Source of the DNA: Tetranychus cinnabarinus
Lineage: Eukaryota > Arthropoda > Arachnida > Trombidiformes > Tetranychidae
Length of the DNA stretch: 64,000 bases
Assembly: GCA_022266195.1 (NCBI GenBank)
Contig: WHVY01000005.1
Coordinates: forward strand, 1,922,001 to 1,986,000
Reading direction: 5' to 3'
The notes below the pieces were generated by a model. That model was not told where the DNA came from. It ran no database searches and was given only the letters and a program-made list of their open reading frames with translations. The position numbers were made by a program, and so were the translations under genes. Numbering within the stretch: the first letter of the stretch is position 1; each line of letters begins with the position of its first letter. Positions 10,201-22,079 of the stretch are shown here, piece after piece.

Positions 10201-13200
10201 CAATTAACTGTATAACCAATTGGTCGAGATTAATAAAACCAAATGTAATAACACTAATAAACAAGAAAAATCAAAAAAAAAATTAATGGCGTTAAAATAA
10301 TTCTAATTAAGAATTTCTAAAGTGTTCTAAAGTCCACCATTGATGAAAGCGCCATCCAGTATCAAATTTAATTTTCAAACATGAGTTGTAGATTGATTAA
10401 AATTTGTAGTTAGTTAATAACAATTTAAGCAAATGTAATTTTTGTTCACTTAATCTCAATCATATATTCCAAATTAGTAAATTAGCTCTAAAACACCTTC
10501 CAATATATTACAGTCAATTTTTTGGTAATTAATTACAGACTCGATCAATTCTTTATTGCTACAATTTATTACGTTAACCATAAACGGTTTATGCCTTTCT
10601 TCACGTTTTTGATTATCTAATAATTTTTATTATGGGACTATTTGCACGATAATCTTGATTTCGACCAACCCCAAACTGAGTATCAATTTTTTGAACTGAA
10701 TTAACTTTATTTCTCATAGTGTAATCTTGACTGACAATAACTTAATTGAGATTTGTTACTGGCTTGGATCCAGTTTAATAATAAGCATCAGAATAATTGT
10801 GACTGTTAACCTTGTTTCTTTTATTATTAGAAGCAGATTATGACTCGTTTAGATACATGATAAATTCACTTTACATTCTTAAAAAGTCAATTAAGTTGAA
10901 CTTAATTTGGATTACCAGTTTTACTTGCAAACTATTGACTGTTCTATTGGATTAGTGTTAGCCCGATTGATTGTGACGTCTCAAATATCAAAATATCCTT
11001 TGTAGCGATGCAAGTAAAAGAGAATAGGACTAATTAAAGGGTTAATTCAGGTATTAATCTGGCTTTCAGCTTCTACTTGATGTACAAACCATGTACTGTA
11101 CACTTTCTCACAAAAAATATTTGAATTTGCCAAACTTTCAAGGCTTTCAAGCTCTCACTTCTGAACAGTTGTTCCTCAACAACAATAACGATATCAACAA
11201 AGTAACATTATTTTAACATCTCAATCAATTGTTGTTTTACCTATTGATATGATCAACCTTTCAACATTCAATTAAATTTTAATGATTTTAAAAATAATTC
11301 AAGTGTCAACTCCACCATTCAATAATATAATATAGTTGTGTTTTATATTTGTTTTGCTTTACATTCAAAATCCTCTTCAGCTTATGCCTTTAATGCGTTT
11401 TGATCCTTATTTAAATATTAATTTATTGATGAACCTGATTTCCATCATCATTCTGACAATCTAAAATAAACATTACTGAATTTACAGATCTTTGTTCACC
11501 TAATCTTCAAAACGTAAGTGATAATATCTGTAATTCACTTCAAAGGTAAGTGACTGTTTTTTGTGTTCCTTATAATTTTGTCCACGTATCAATCCTCATT
11601 GCCAACCTTGTGTTAAATCAGCTGTCAGAACTAGATAAATTTCCTCTCTTTTTGCTTAAAAATGTAAAAACTATTCTCAGGTTGAAATAGAAATAACAAG
11701 AATTGAAATATAACGCAGTAGAGATGCTAAAATTTTATCAGCTGTTCTTACAGTTATGAATGACCTTAAAGCCTATGAGGCATTAGATTTTGAAAAATGA
11801 TCAGATAGACTACATAATATTAACATTATTGTATTGTTTAGGCTCTTTTGTTTTGTCCAACAAAGATGCTATAACTTTGCATTATATTTCTGTAAACTTT
11901 AACAAACATACGATTCATAGGCGACTATAAGTTTTCAGCTACTCTAATTCAAAGCCAACTTAAAATTGTTGAGGCGATTTCTTGTGTTGATACTTTTCTA
12001 GTCAATGTGAAATTGCACTGAAACTCCCGGAAAAACTACTTTTAAAATAATAAACGACAATTTTGTAGCCAAACAAATGTAATTGTCATTGCATTTGTTG
12101 CAAATAAATTAAAAATCATAGCTATCATTTACATTTATTCTTGACGCAGAATGATCTTTTCTTTGCAGTACCATTTGCAATATTTGTATTAAGTTATAAT
12201 AACGGCAAAAGACCAGCACTTGGGTAACTATTTCTGCGGTGCTCTGAGATTATAATGAAAAGATGATCATTTATAATACATAGCATCCTGTATAACTGTA
12301 ATCACAGCACTAATCTTTAAAGTTAATGTTGTCTTGATGCTTCATTCTCAGCTGACTTTGCTGTATCCAATATGAGAATTTCCAGAATTTCGCCGTGACT
12401 GGATGAAATTTTGAACTTTTCTGGACTCAGCAATATTTGTAATAAGCTATTGAATTCAGTTGAATCTGAATTTAGCAGCTTACCTCAAAGACTATTCTAA
12501 CTATGGGAATTTCTTATTGCGATTCAACAATCTTTAATCTTTGATGCATGTAATTATGGTAATTTTTTTATTAAATAACCTATGGAAATATAACTTCCAT
12601 TAACCCTCTAACTCACGAGTTACAGTTAGTCACTGGGTGCGTACGTGATTCAAAATGCAAGTACATCAGATTGTAGCTTTTAATTGATATTAAATTTACC
12701 CGCTTTATTACCAGATTGTTTCCTCTTTTCATTAGCAGTAAATTTGTTAACCATGTCGGTTTAAAATTATGTGCTAACAAGATTTACATTGAATCAGAAT
12801 ACCACAATATCAAGCATTGAAAGCTATCCTTTGATTCAATTTTTTTATTTTTTGCTTGATTTATTACGAGCTCACGTGGTAGGTAACTGTCATTTCCATG
12901 CAGCTTGTAATGATATCTCAATATTCAGCTTGTAACAATAACTAGACAGTGCTCTTGTTACTCGGATTAATTTTAAATTATAGCCTAACCAAGATTTAAT
13001 TCAATTGGCAGATTAAAATTTAAACTCAACGCCACCTTCCTTTCAGCTGTTCAACTTTTAATTTGTCCTCTGATTTGTTTTTTGCCTCATGTGTTCAATC
13101 AATTTTTGACTATTATTTTAGAGATGGCTTTTTACATGTGAAATTTATTTTATCAATTCTTATTCATTCATTAACTTAGTAACAATTTTTATGGTTTTCA

Positions 13201-13550
13201 TTTAGTTGACAATTAAGTCTTTCATGTTTCTGTCTTTTAATTCATTCTCACTCACCAACTTGTCAACTTGGCAATAATATTGAGTTGTTTTTTATCATCA
13301 GCAGGCTGTGTTCTTGTGGATATCAATCACCATTCCACCACCATTGAATCTTTATCTTGGTTTCATTTTACTCTCCAACATACATCACAAATAATTTACT
13401 CACTGGAGGTAACCGTTTCTGTCTTTGAGTGATCTACCTTTAGAAATTTTCATTGCCGTTAATTCATTTGATTTCATCAACCCTGCAATCACAGTTTTTG
13501 AAGCTTTCAGTTCTCCAAACTATTCATCAAATTTTCCATACAAACACATC
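10201..13550. other. 3.3-kb intergenic / 5' region of SLC25A11
   Basis: Divergent interval between the coiled-coil gene and the carrier gene. AGCGCCATCC at 10348-10357 is a CTCF/YY1-like word near the left promoter. Donor-like AAGGTAAGT near 11545 could end a non-coding first exon of the carrier, but no pair can be proven. An open frame runs from 13425 into the carrier start codon. No repeats or other exons seen. Confidence 0.4.
10348..10357 (+). promoter_or_regulatory. AGCGCCATCC motif
   Basis: Upstream of the 5'UTR intron of the coiled-coil gene; same core as the other sites. Confidence 0.35.
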
Positions 13551-14721
13551 ATGGCATCTAAAGACAATCAAAAGCCAACACAAACCATACCAAAAGCAAT
13601 GAAATTTGTAATTGGAGGAACCGCTGGGTAATAACTTTAACTATGATTACTTGTTATTTACTTATGATTTATGGTCATATAATTTAATCAAACTATTTAT
13701 TTTTTACAGAATGGCTGCAACAATGTTTGTTCAACCATTTGATTTGATAAAAAATCGTATGCAATTGACAGGTATGTTAAATTAAGGTTTGAGGAATAAT
13801 TTTCATTGATTATTGTATCGCTTTCTATTTCAGGTGAAGGTGGAAAACCAAGAGAACACAAGACAAGCTTTCATGTGTTCAGATCGGTCATCAAAAATGA
13901 GGGAATCCCAGCTCTTTATACTGGACTTTCAGCTGGTCTCTTCCGTCAAGCATGTTATACGACTGTTAGATTAGGCGTATATTCTAGTTTATTTGAAAAA
14001 TTTTCCTCATCTGATAAACCTCCAGGTTTCTTGACCAAAGCTGCTATTGGTATGACTGCTGGAGCTGTTGGAGCTTTCTTTGGTACTCCAGCCGAGGTTT
14101 CTTTGATTCGTATGACCTCAGATGGGAGATTACCTATTGCCGAAAGAAGGAATTATCGCAATGTTTTTGATGCTCTTTTGAGAATCTCAAAGGAAGAAGG
14201 TGTTCTAACTTTATGGAGAGGTTGTGTACCCACTATTGGTCGAGCTATGGTTGTTAATGCTGCTCAGTTAGCTTCATATTCACAAGCTAAACAGTCCTTA
14301 CTGTCGACAAAATATTTCAATGATAACATTTTCTGCCATTTTGTCGCCTCAATGATCTCAGGATTAATCACAACAGCTGCCAGTATGCCTGTTGATATTG
14401 CCAAGACTCGTATACAAAATATGAAAACAATTGATGGTAAACCCGAATACAAGGGAGCAATCGTAAGTTTCTTTTGATTTTTCTTCACTTTCAGATTAAC
14501 TAATTTCATCATTCATCAATTGCTCATCTTTCTTTTTATTTTAGGATGTTCTTGCCAAGGTTGCCAAAAATGAAGGATTCTTCGCATTATGGAAAGGGTT
14601 TACTCCATACTATCTAAGACTTGGCCCTCACACTGTATTGACTTTCATCTTCCTCGAACAAATGAATCAAGCTTATGGAAAATATATTCTTGGAGTTACT
14701 GGAAAACAAGTTGGACTTTAA
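13551..14721 (+). CDS. SLC25A11: Mitochondrial 2-oxoglutarate/malate carrier protein
   Basis: Four exons, 13551-13627, 13710-13771, 13834-14462 and 14545-14721, joining in frame to 314 aa, the same length as the human carrier. It exchanges 2-oxoglutarate for malate across the inner mitochondrial membrane as part of the malate-aspartate shuttle. Three repeats of the mitochondrial carrier family are visible, each with a P-x-[DE]-x-x-[KR] signature: PFDLIKNRMQ, PAEVSLIRM and PVDIAKTRIQ. Typical GEGGKPREHKTSFH, IGMTAGAVGAFFGTPAEV and LWKGFTPYYLRLGPHTVLTF stretches support this carrier over other members. The chosen start MASKDNQKPTQTIPK fits the family; the frame is open further upstream to 13425, but that extension shows no similarity. 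All introns are GT-AG and 70-85 bases. Confidence 0.96.
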
Positions 14722-15900
14722 TCACGAGATTAAAAATCAACAAGCTTATCTCCATTTCATTTTTTTGTGTTTCTGGTCTTGTTTTGGGTCTTCAACATGT
14801 GTACATCCTCCGAACTATCGTGTTTTGAGACACGTTTCCCTTATCGATCTTTATTTTACAAAAATGCAACAAATTAATGGTCAACAAGTTTACCAAGTGA
14901 TATTCAACACTAGCCATTTTAATTCTGACAATTTTAGTCACTATTTTAACTCAATTTTTTTCGTTTACAAATTTTGTTTTTTTCCTGTTTTCATCTTCCC
15001 CATGTTTCCTTGCATCCTATTTTATCAACTCTAATATTGATCATAAATGCTAAGCTATCAATTGAGTTGCAATAGTCTGTTAAATTTTTTCTAATCTACA
15101 TTTAATTTACGAAATTTCGATCTGGTAAACTCAAATTATAAACTTTTATTTTTACATGTTGAAATCAATTCAAGTTTCCCCACTTACATGGAAATTATCT
15201 TTGTGCAATGACACCCCAATGAGTTATCATTCATTGTTGTATGTACATTATTCGTTATCTGAATCTTATTTTTTTGAAGTGTCTCATATCAATCTCTGGA
15301 ATAATGTGTATTTTAACTTTAACAAACATAAAGGTTATGTATTCATCTGTTTAAATTGTCTCTCAATTGTTAAAATTATCTGTTTACATCTCATGAAGTT
15401 CACTTTTCAACCAATCCTAAGCTACGCTATGTAGAGAAATTCAAAGATCTTACGATCGTTAGCCAATCTGTGCTGTATTAAGAGAAAAGCTATTTCTATG
15501 TTGACTTATTGGTCAAAGAAACGGTGACTTATTGCATCAATCTATGTATTACTCTACCAATTTTAAATCTCTAATCCAATCAAGTTTTCATAGTAGAGCT
15601 CAGTCAGGAAAGATTGGCTTTTAAGCAAATTGAATTCAAATTTAAATAATCAAATGAATTTTAATACGATTAAGGATACAATTACATTGAAAAGATTCTA
15701 AGGGGATATAAGTTTTAATAAAACTGAACGATTACAACATTAAATTTCCGTCAAAAAGATTCGAATGTTGGTGTTTAACAAAAGAACTATTAGAATTATT
15801 TGATAGCAAAGCCACTTATTGACAATGCTTGTACAGATAAAAAACAAATTAAAATTCATTATAAATCTAAATGAACTGATGAATGGATAAAATGAATAGA
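14722..15900. other. Probable 3' region of SLC25A11
   Basis: AT-rich DNA between two convergent genes. The first plain plus-strand AATAAA I find after the carrier stop is at 15718-15723, which would give a 1-kb 3'UTR. Open frames here (14675-15034, 15156-15434) are phenylalanine/leucine-rich readings of T-rich sequence and do not look coding. Confidence 0.4.
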
Positions 15901-16989
15901 TCATTTCAGAGAGGACATATTTGCTAGAGCATATTCAAAATCCATTGAACTCCAAGCGTTAACATAGTTCATAATGTCATCGAAATATAATGAACAGTCG
16001 ACTTCATCGATAACTGAAGGAATATTTTTGACTGCTGTGAAAACATCTTGTGGTGTAGCTGGGTTAAATTTAGCAATGTAAGATCGCATTTGATCAAAAA
16101 ACAGTTCGGTTGGGCTGAAAAAGGTAGATTCACAAGGATAACTGACAAATACTTTGTTGCTGATAGATTCCATGGTGGGATCTTCTCGGAGCTCACCAAG
16201 CTTAGATCCATCCAGCACGCAGTAGAATTTCTTTGCGTTTTTCTGTCCCATGCGAACCAAAAACTTCTTGAAAAAGTCGATAAATTTATAAGGTTCTTTC
16301 TTTACTTCAGGTGAACTGGCTGGTGATACATTTGGGGAAGACGAGAATGGTGATGGGTCTTCCTCTGCTTCGTACATAAATAAGCCATCTGCTTGCATTG
16401 CAACACAAATTGTGAATGTTTTACTTTTGATTGACCAACGAGGTGAAACTTTCTTTCCATGATGTACTCTAGTATTAATGTTTAATTTAGTATAACCAAG
16501 AAAATAGAGATCAGGTTCGTCAGCAAGTGGTTTAAGTCGTCTGGCAAATAATTGCCTTATCACTGGTATATATTTTACGACTGGGTTGCTGGGAGTAAGA
16601 TCGGGTACACGTCCAACCGAATAATGAAAGCTATGCAAGCAACCAGCAATCCTTTCCAGGTCATAACGAATATTATAATGTGAATCCAGTTTAGAATTAA
16701 TTTCTTCCATGGTTAATAAACAGTCTTCCTCAATATAAGATCGAATCACATCACTCATTTCTGGAGTTATTTTGGTAGAGATTTTCGTTTGGCTTACAGG
16801 AGATTTAACAATAACAGGCGAATCGTCGCTTTTCAATGCCTTTCCAATAAAGCTGAAGTTTTTATATTTTTCAATGACTGATCGAACAAAGTTAGTATTT
16901 AATTTGAGATTACTGTTTGTCCCTGGCTTCAGGACATCCTGGTCAGATCCATTGCACTTTTCAACATCTAACTCTTTGATTAAAGTCAT
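15901..16989 (-). CDS. Domesticated Tc1/mariner-IS630-type transposase-derived protein
   Basis: Intronless frame of 362 aa from MTLIKELDVEK; the frame stays open 17 codons upstream to 17040. The order of elements matches a Tc1/mariner or IS630 transposase. A helix-turn-helix region comes first (TPEMSDVIRSYIEEDCLLTMEEINSKL, about residues 75-102). A DDE-like RNase H fold follows: KTFTICVAMQADGLFMYE, FIDFFKKFLVRM, YCVLDGSKL with Asp 260, and YPCESTFFSPTELFFDQM with Glu 295. The first catalytic Asp, expected in a F.DET-like motif, is replaced in YFLGYTKLN, and the usual DN after the second strand is DG. The protein is therefore probably not an active transposase, yet a long frame is preserved. 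A 20-residue Ser/Pro insert sits between the second and third blocks. A TATTTAAA box lies at 17116-17123. Function unknown; DNA binding is plausible. Confidence 0.7.
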   Translation of the reverse strand: MTLIKELDVEKCNGSDQDVLKPGTNSNLKLNTNFVRSVIEKYKNFSFIGKALKSDDSPVIVKSPVSQTKISTKITPEMSDVIRSYIEEDCLLTMEEINSKLDSHYNIRYDLERIAGCLHSFHYSVGRVPDLTPSNPVVKYIPVIRQLFARRLKPLADEPDLYFLGYTKLNINTRVHHGKKVSPRWSIKSKTFTICVAMQADGLFMYEAEEDPSPFSSSPNVSPASSPEVKKEPYKFIDFFKKFLVRMGQKNAKKFYCVLDGSKLGELREDPTMESISNKVFVSYPCESTFFSPTELFFDQMRSYIAKFNPATPQDVFTAVKNIPSVIDEVDCSLYFDDIMNYVNAWSSMDFEYALANMSSLK

Positions 16990-17115
16990 CTTTGTTGTTG
17001 TAGGTTGAAGGTTAACAGTAAAAACAGAGAAAAATATCACAGAAAAAGTAACAAGAGTTGGAAATTAAAACAAGTCAGGTAAAGAACACAATGAGAAAAG
17101 GAAAGAAAATCCAAG

Positions 17116-17123
17116 TTTAAATA
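17116..17123 (-). promoter_or_regulatory. TATA-like box of the transposase-derived gene
   Basis: TATTTAAA on the minus strand, about 130 bases upstream of the start codon, preceded by no other coding sequence. Confidence 0.4.
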
Positions 17124-17431
17124 GGGAGAATAAATTTAATTTTCTAGAAATTACTCTTATCTTTGACCAATGAGAAGCTCATTTTGATATCATTGGAAAA
17201 CATCTTTCAAATAAAATGTCGTTATTTGTAAACTATTAATCTTCTGTTGTATTTCTCAACAATCATTTTATTTGAATTCAACCCGCTTTAACATGCTATC
17301 TTGTTCTTTATCTTCATTATTTCGATTTCTTATTAATTTTAAAAGCACTCTTCTCAAAGAGTTGGAATGACTCTTCTCCGTATCAAGTCAACCATTGCTA
17401 ATCCATTTATATTGAACTTGAACTTGAACTA

Positions 17432-17725
17432 CAGTAAGCTACCAGATAATGAGAATACCTTGAAATAGCTTATTTACACTATTCGCCGGGCAACTTATTT
17501 TCTTGATTATCAACTTGCTTTAACTAATCAAATTCAAGCTAAATTGCTTTTTAAACTGATTTCTTGAGTTTCTTCGTTGATATTTTGCGAAAGAAAATTA
17601 GATTTAGTTAATTAATAATTAAAGAAATTTAAATGAAATTTGAATTTGATTTAACTCTTCCATTGAGGGGTCGTTGAAAAATTGATTCTCATTATCTGGT
17701 ATTCTCATTATCTGGTAGCTTACTG
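17432..17725. mobile_element. 294-bp MITE of Tc1/mariner/pogo type
   Basis: Perfect 28-bp terminal inverted repeats at 17432-17459 and 17698-17725. The ends begin CAGTAAGCTACCAGATAA and are flanked on both sides by the dinucleotide TA (17430-17431 and 17726-17727), the target site of Tc1/mariner elements. The right end also holds a 16-bp direct repeat ATTCTCATTATCTGGT (17685-17700 and 17701-17716). The interior is AT-rich and non-coding. Ends beginning CAGT are usual in the pogo/Tigger/Tc1 group. The perfect repeats suggest a recent insertion mobilised by a transposase elsewhere in the genome. Confidence 0.9.
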
Positions 17726-17727
17726 TA

Positions 17728-18345
17728 GAGGGTCATTCAATTCACAAGTGTTCATAGATTGATATGCATTAATCTGGTAAATATTAACTATAGATCAAAA
17801 TTGATAATTCTAATTATATTTTGACCACTCACAATGTTTTATAAAAACAGATATTTAATCATTATTGACCGACATTTTGTTCCGACCGTTAAAATCTGTC
17901 GAATCGACCCTTATCAACATGAAGTTATTTGTCGAGTATTTTTAACTCTTTTGCCTTATTTTGCTATCTATTACCATCAAGAATTAAACGTGCATTAGTT
18001 TGTAACAAAGCTTCGATTCAATATTTTTTATTGTTAATAGTATTCATTAATTTTAAATGATCTTGACGTTTCGACGCTAAGATGGTCATTATTTACTTAA
18101 TTATTCAAATATTTGAAAAAGTATAATTATTTTTATTGACATTTAATTTTCCCCTAGATGGCTCTGAATACTGTGTGTTAAAATTGCAGGAATGAAGTAG
18201 CGCCATCTATGGGTTTAAAAATAGTAAAATAGAAACCATTCAGCTGTTTTGAAAATGTCAGATATTGAAATCTTTCAACAGAAATACTTGTTGTAAATTT
18301 AATCTAAATGTTTACTAATTAAGTGTATTATTTTTATTAATCATC
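17728..18345. promoter_or_regulatory. Upstream region of ARF6
   Basis: Non-coding. Carries two oppositely oriented GCCATCT words 40 bases apart: AGATGGCTCTGA at 18156-18167 and TAGCGCCATCTATGGG at 18198-18213. The second is an excellent match to a CTCF-type core. They lie about 150-190 bases before the ARF6 start codon. Confidence 0.45.
18198..18213 (+). promoter_or_regulatory. TAGCGCCATCTATGGG motif
   Basis: Best match in the window to the CTCF-type core, with an inverted partner AGATGGCTCTGA at 18156-18167, upstream of ARF6. Confidence 0.45.
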
Positions 18346-20219
18346 ATGGGAAAATTTTTGTCAAAAATTTTTGGCAACAAAGAAATGAGAATATTAATGC
18401 TTGGTTTGGACGCTGCCGGTAAAACCAGTACGTTGAATTGAATTACTCTTTCTTGTTAAGCTCAATTGTCTATCAACTATAAAATAATTATTGCTACTGA
18501 TCTAGTGTTTTTGTTGTTGTTATGACTAAATTTTCATTTTCCACCCTAATTTGTGTTAATTTTATCTCTTTTCTCTTCTTTCAGCTATCCTGTATAAATT
18601 AAAGTTAAATCAATCTGTAACAACCATTCCAACTGTCGGCTTCAATGTAGAAACTGTGACTTATAAAAAAGTTAAATTCAGTGTATGGGTATGTATATTT
18701 AATAATCTTGCTTCTCTTCTCGTTTTTTGGTTTATTTTAATTTTTTTGCCAGCCTCTTTGGTTTGTTAAGCTAGTTGGAAAGTTATCAAAAACTCTTTTG
18801 CACTTCATTTTTGGAAAAATACAGAATAAATACCAGATTCTAAGATATAGTAGTCTGATATTTTGCCGGAAATGATAAACATAATGAGCTTTGTAAAGAT
18901 TGCGAACTTTTGATTAGTTATTTATAAATGAAGAAACGTTAATGTAGACCAGATTCTTTACGTTTAAGTTACCTGAGATTATCTAAAATCACATTTCATT
19001 ATCGAAACAGAATATATTAAAGCACATTTCAAGCTAGCAATAATTTGATCTTCCTTTTTTAGCTCTCTTGTTTTATGTTCTATTTGTGTTCATTATTGAA
19101 CAATTGTTAATCAAGCTTCATTCATTCAGTTAATTGAATCCGAGTGAAGCCTGTAGTAATACTAAATCTGATCAACTTTTTTGTACAACTGATAATTAAA
19201 CTTCATAATCTCCTGCTGTTTTTTTTTCGTTTCATTCTTTTGTCGTTAACAGTTCAATAATTTTTTTTCTAATTTTTTTCTATTTACTTTTCTTCGCAGG
19301 ATGTTGGTGGCCAAGAAAAAATTAGACCTCTTTGGAGGCATTATTATATAGGAGCTCAAGCTTTAATTTTTGTAGTCGATTCATCTGATCGCGACAGAAT
19401 AGAAGAAGCAAGACAAGAACTTTACCGAATTGTAAACGATAGAGAAATGAGGGATGTTATTATTTTAATTTTTGCCAATAAACAGGATCTCCCAGAAGGT
19501 AATGTATCAAATTCAACAATACATATCAATTTCCTCTAACCGATTTACACATTTCGATTGTTTTCCCTCAGATGGTGAAATAATTGTAGTTTATTTATTC
19601 ATTCATCATTAGATCTTTATGTTTGCTCTCGTTTATTGTCGTCTCAAGCTTTAGTTTATATCATTTTATCTCATCGTGCATGCTATTTATTACTATCTTA
19701 CATTCGCAAGAAACTTTTCTTAATTTAATTACAAGTCCTTCTTTGACTGATTCAGCTATTACACTTTTATCTTGATAGACTTTAAGTTGTTATACTGTAT
19801 TTTTTCATTCTTACAATAATGTGTCAAGCACAGTATCCTTCATAATTTTCCAATTTTATCTCTAACAAGTTAATTTTAATAGAAATATCCTTCAAAATAC
19901 GACGGTAATAGATAGATTTAACTGTATACTTATTTGAAAAATTTTCAGCACCGTCTTATCGGTTGAAAGAGCTGATCAGTTTAAAACTAAATTTTTTTCT
20001 GTCTGTTACTTTTTATTGATTTCATTATTTTATTTGTACTTTCATAACTCTTTTTTCATTCTCTTCTCTATTACAGCTATGAAACCTCAAGAAATTCAAG
20101 ATAGATTAGGGTTGACAGCTTTAACCAAAAGAAGCTGGCATGTTCAATCATCTTGTGCGACAAGTGGAGATGGATTATATGAAGGTTTAACCTGGCTGAT
20201 GGATAATTACAAATCCTGA
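18346..20219 (+). CDS. ARF6: ADP-ribosylation factor 6, small GTPase
   Basis: Four exons, 18346-18427, 18585-18688, 19300-19498 and 20077-20219, joining to 175 aa, the exact ARF6 length. ARF6 acts at the plasma membrane and endosomes in membrane recycling and actin remodelling. It begins MGKFLSKIFGNKEMRILMLG, the ARF6 signature, with Gly2 available for myristoylation. P-loop GLDAAGKT is at residues 21-28, switch 2 is WDVGGQEK, the guanine-specificity motif is NKQD, and SCATSGDGLYEGLTWL closes the G5 region. The protein ends MDNYKS, matching the family end. The last two introns are large for this window (about 610 and 580 bases). Switch 1 (TTIPTVGFNVETVTYK) is intact, so the GTPase should be functional. 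Confidence 0.98.
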
Positions 20220-20950
20220 GGTTATTTCTAGGATTAAATTGTTGATTAGAAAAACAAATTATATTCCATTTTTTCTCTCTTAATTGAGCCTCCACTAAAA
20301 ATGAACGCAAGAACAAAACAACACAAAAGAAAACACTCCAAAACCGACATTAGCTGAGACAACTCATTTCAACTTTACTTAACCACCAATATTGTTACCC
20401 TTGAACTATTTGATAATTCAAAGTTTTCTCATCATCTTTCAACTATCAACTAAACTTTTCTCTTTCCCCATTTTTTCAATGAGGAAATACTGTTTCCATA
20501 TCATTAGATGCAATGTCCGTCTAAACGAAAAGAATTTCTCTTTTTTGCCTTTTTCATTCCTTCAGTTTTTTTTATTTACTTTTAATTTCAATTCGAGAAA
20601 GTTAATACTCTAACTTGAAATTATGAAAACCTCTTTTGATTCGAGAAAAAAATCAGAGACTTTATTTCATATTAAAGCTTTACTAACAGCTTCAATTTCT
20701 GATTGAGCTTTATTCTGATCCCTGAATAGTTAATTTTTGTTTTATTCGGACCGTAATAGTGGTTAAACAAATCTTGAAATGATCAAATCCCGACGGTATC
20801 CAAATATAATAAGCTAACTACTAGAATTACTATCTTTGTTAGTGCACAGTAATCATCCATTAACAGTTTCGATAAAACAGAGATCGTTTCATTTCATCTT
20901 TGCTTATTCAAAATACCTAGCTAACTATTCAAACGTAAATATTATTTACG
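20220..20950. other. 3' region of ARF6
   Basis: AT-rich, no coding exon seen. Probably the ARF6 3'UTR followed by spacer up to the duplicated BTBD9 fragment. Confidence 0.4.
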
Positions 20951-21595
20951 TAACTCCGAGTTATACTGATGTAATTATCACCCGTTTGAGTTGACTTTCG
21001 TTCTTGAAATGGGAGATTTCTTGAATTGAATCCGATGTTGATTTAACTAAATGTATTGTTAAAATGTTTAATCTGTGCCTGAGATAATAGTTATGAATAA
21101 AGAAATAAACTATTAATATAAAGTGTGAATAAATGAGAAATAAATTTAAAACATTGCAAAATTTCATTTATTAATTATCACTTCTGGAGGCAAGTATAAC
21201 TTTATGAGCCGGAATTTTTTCACCATCAACAACAAGGATAATATCTGAGTATTCATCATTCATGTAAAGATGGCCTAAGTTATCAGCTAAACAAGTGATA
21301 TGGTTGATCTCACCAACAGGTACATTCGTCGCGGCTGATGTTGCGGAGGTTGATGAAGTTGATGGATTAGCAAGATCATGTTTATCACCCATCTTGCATA
21401 TGATATCAAATTCAAATGAAAAATACATCATTTTAGTCATTCCAACAATTTAAGAGCAAGAAAAATATCACTTGATGAACCAATAAAACGATACCACCGT
21501 GGATGCCATCCGCTCTACTCATCAAGTCGTCGATCTTTAAGTCTGTAGGAAAGAAGAAAGGAAATACCCTTAAGACCAAACTTCGACACTTTCTT
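20951..21595 (-). pseudogene. BTBD9 copy with the central 1.8 kb deleted
   Basis: Two blocks match the BTBD9 locus in the same order and orientation. Positions about 21176-21595 match 26330-26755 (5' leader and first ~70 codons), and 20951-21172 match 24331-24497 (3' flank). The BTBD9 sequence between 24497 and 26330 is missing, with the join near 21172-21176 in a short AT-rich stretch. The remaining frame reads MGDKHDLANPSTSS... through the first part of the BTB domain (ILASRSDN) and stops at the junction, 73 codons from that Met. One visible change is AGEK to DGEK. It lacks most of the BTB fold and all of BACK and the discoidin-like repeats, so it is a relic of a tandem duplication; a short product cannot be excluded. 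Confidence 0.9.
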
Positions 21596-22079
21596 CAATA
21601 ACTATTTGCAACCTAAGTACTAAATCTAAATAAATGTTAATTCTTTAATCCTGGTCATGTTTGATTCAATTAAATGCTAATTGCTGGTCAATCAACATCG
21701 AGATTCATATGAATCTCAATAAAAAACGAAATTAGAGCAGAAATTGCCTTAAATCTTCTAGAAAAACTTGTTCTAGCATGGGAACCTCCATCAGAGCCAA
21801 TTCTTCTGATTCATATTTGGTTACATACATTAATCTATTTGGAGTGAATTACGGAAAGCTATTGAATGTATTATAGAATTTAAACATTGCGCCATTCAAG
21901 TTACTTTTTCTCTCAATCAGAGGAGCTGATGCTAAATAAAAAGACGCCCAAGTTTTATTATTATTATTATTTTGTTTTCGCTTTCATTAGAGTTTTATGT
22001 CTATTGGTTAATTATTGATCATCTTAAATTAATCTTTCTAGTGTCATTTTAAATTTTGTTAATCTCAACGCATTTAAAA
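21596..22079. other. Spacer and tetraspanin promoter
   Basis: Non-coding, includes a short (ATT)n run near 21957. A GCGCCATTC word at 21890 is a weak relative of the GCGCCATCT motif. Confidence 0.35.

Noticed and set aside
14675..15434. Phe/Leu-rich frames downstream of SLC25A11
   Set aside because: Readings of T-rich 3'UTR sequence without domain or start context.
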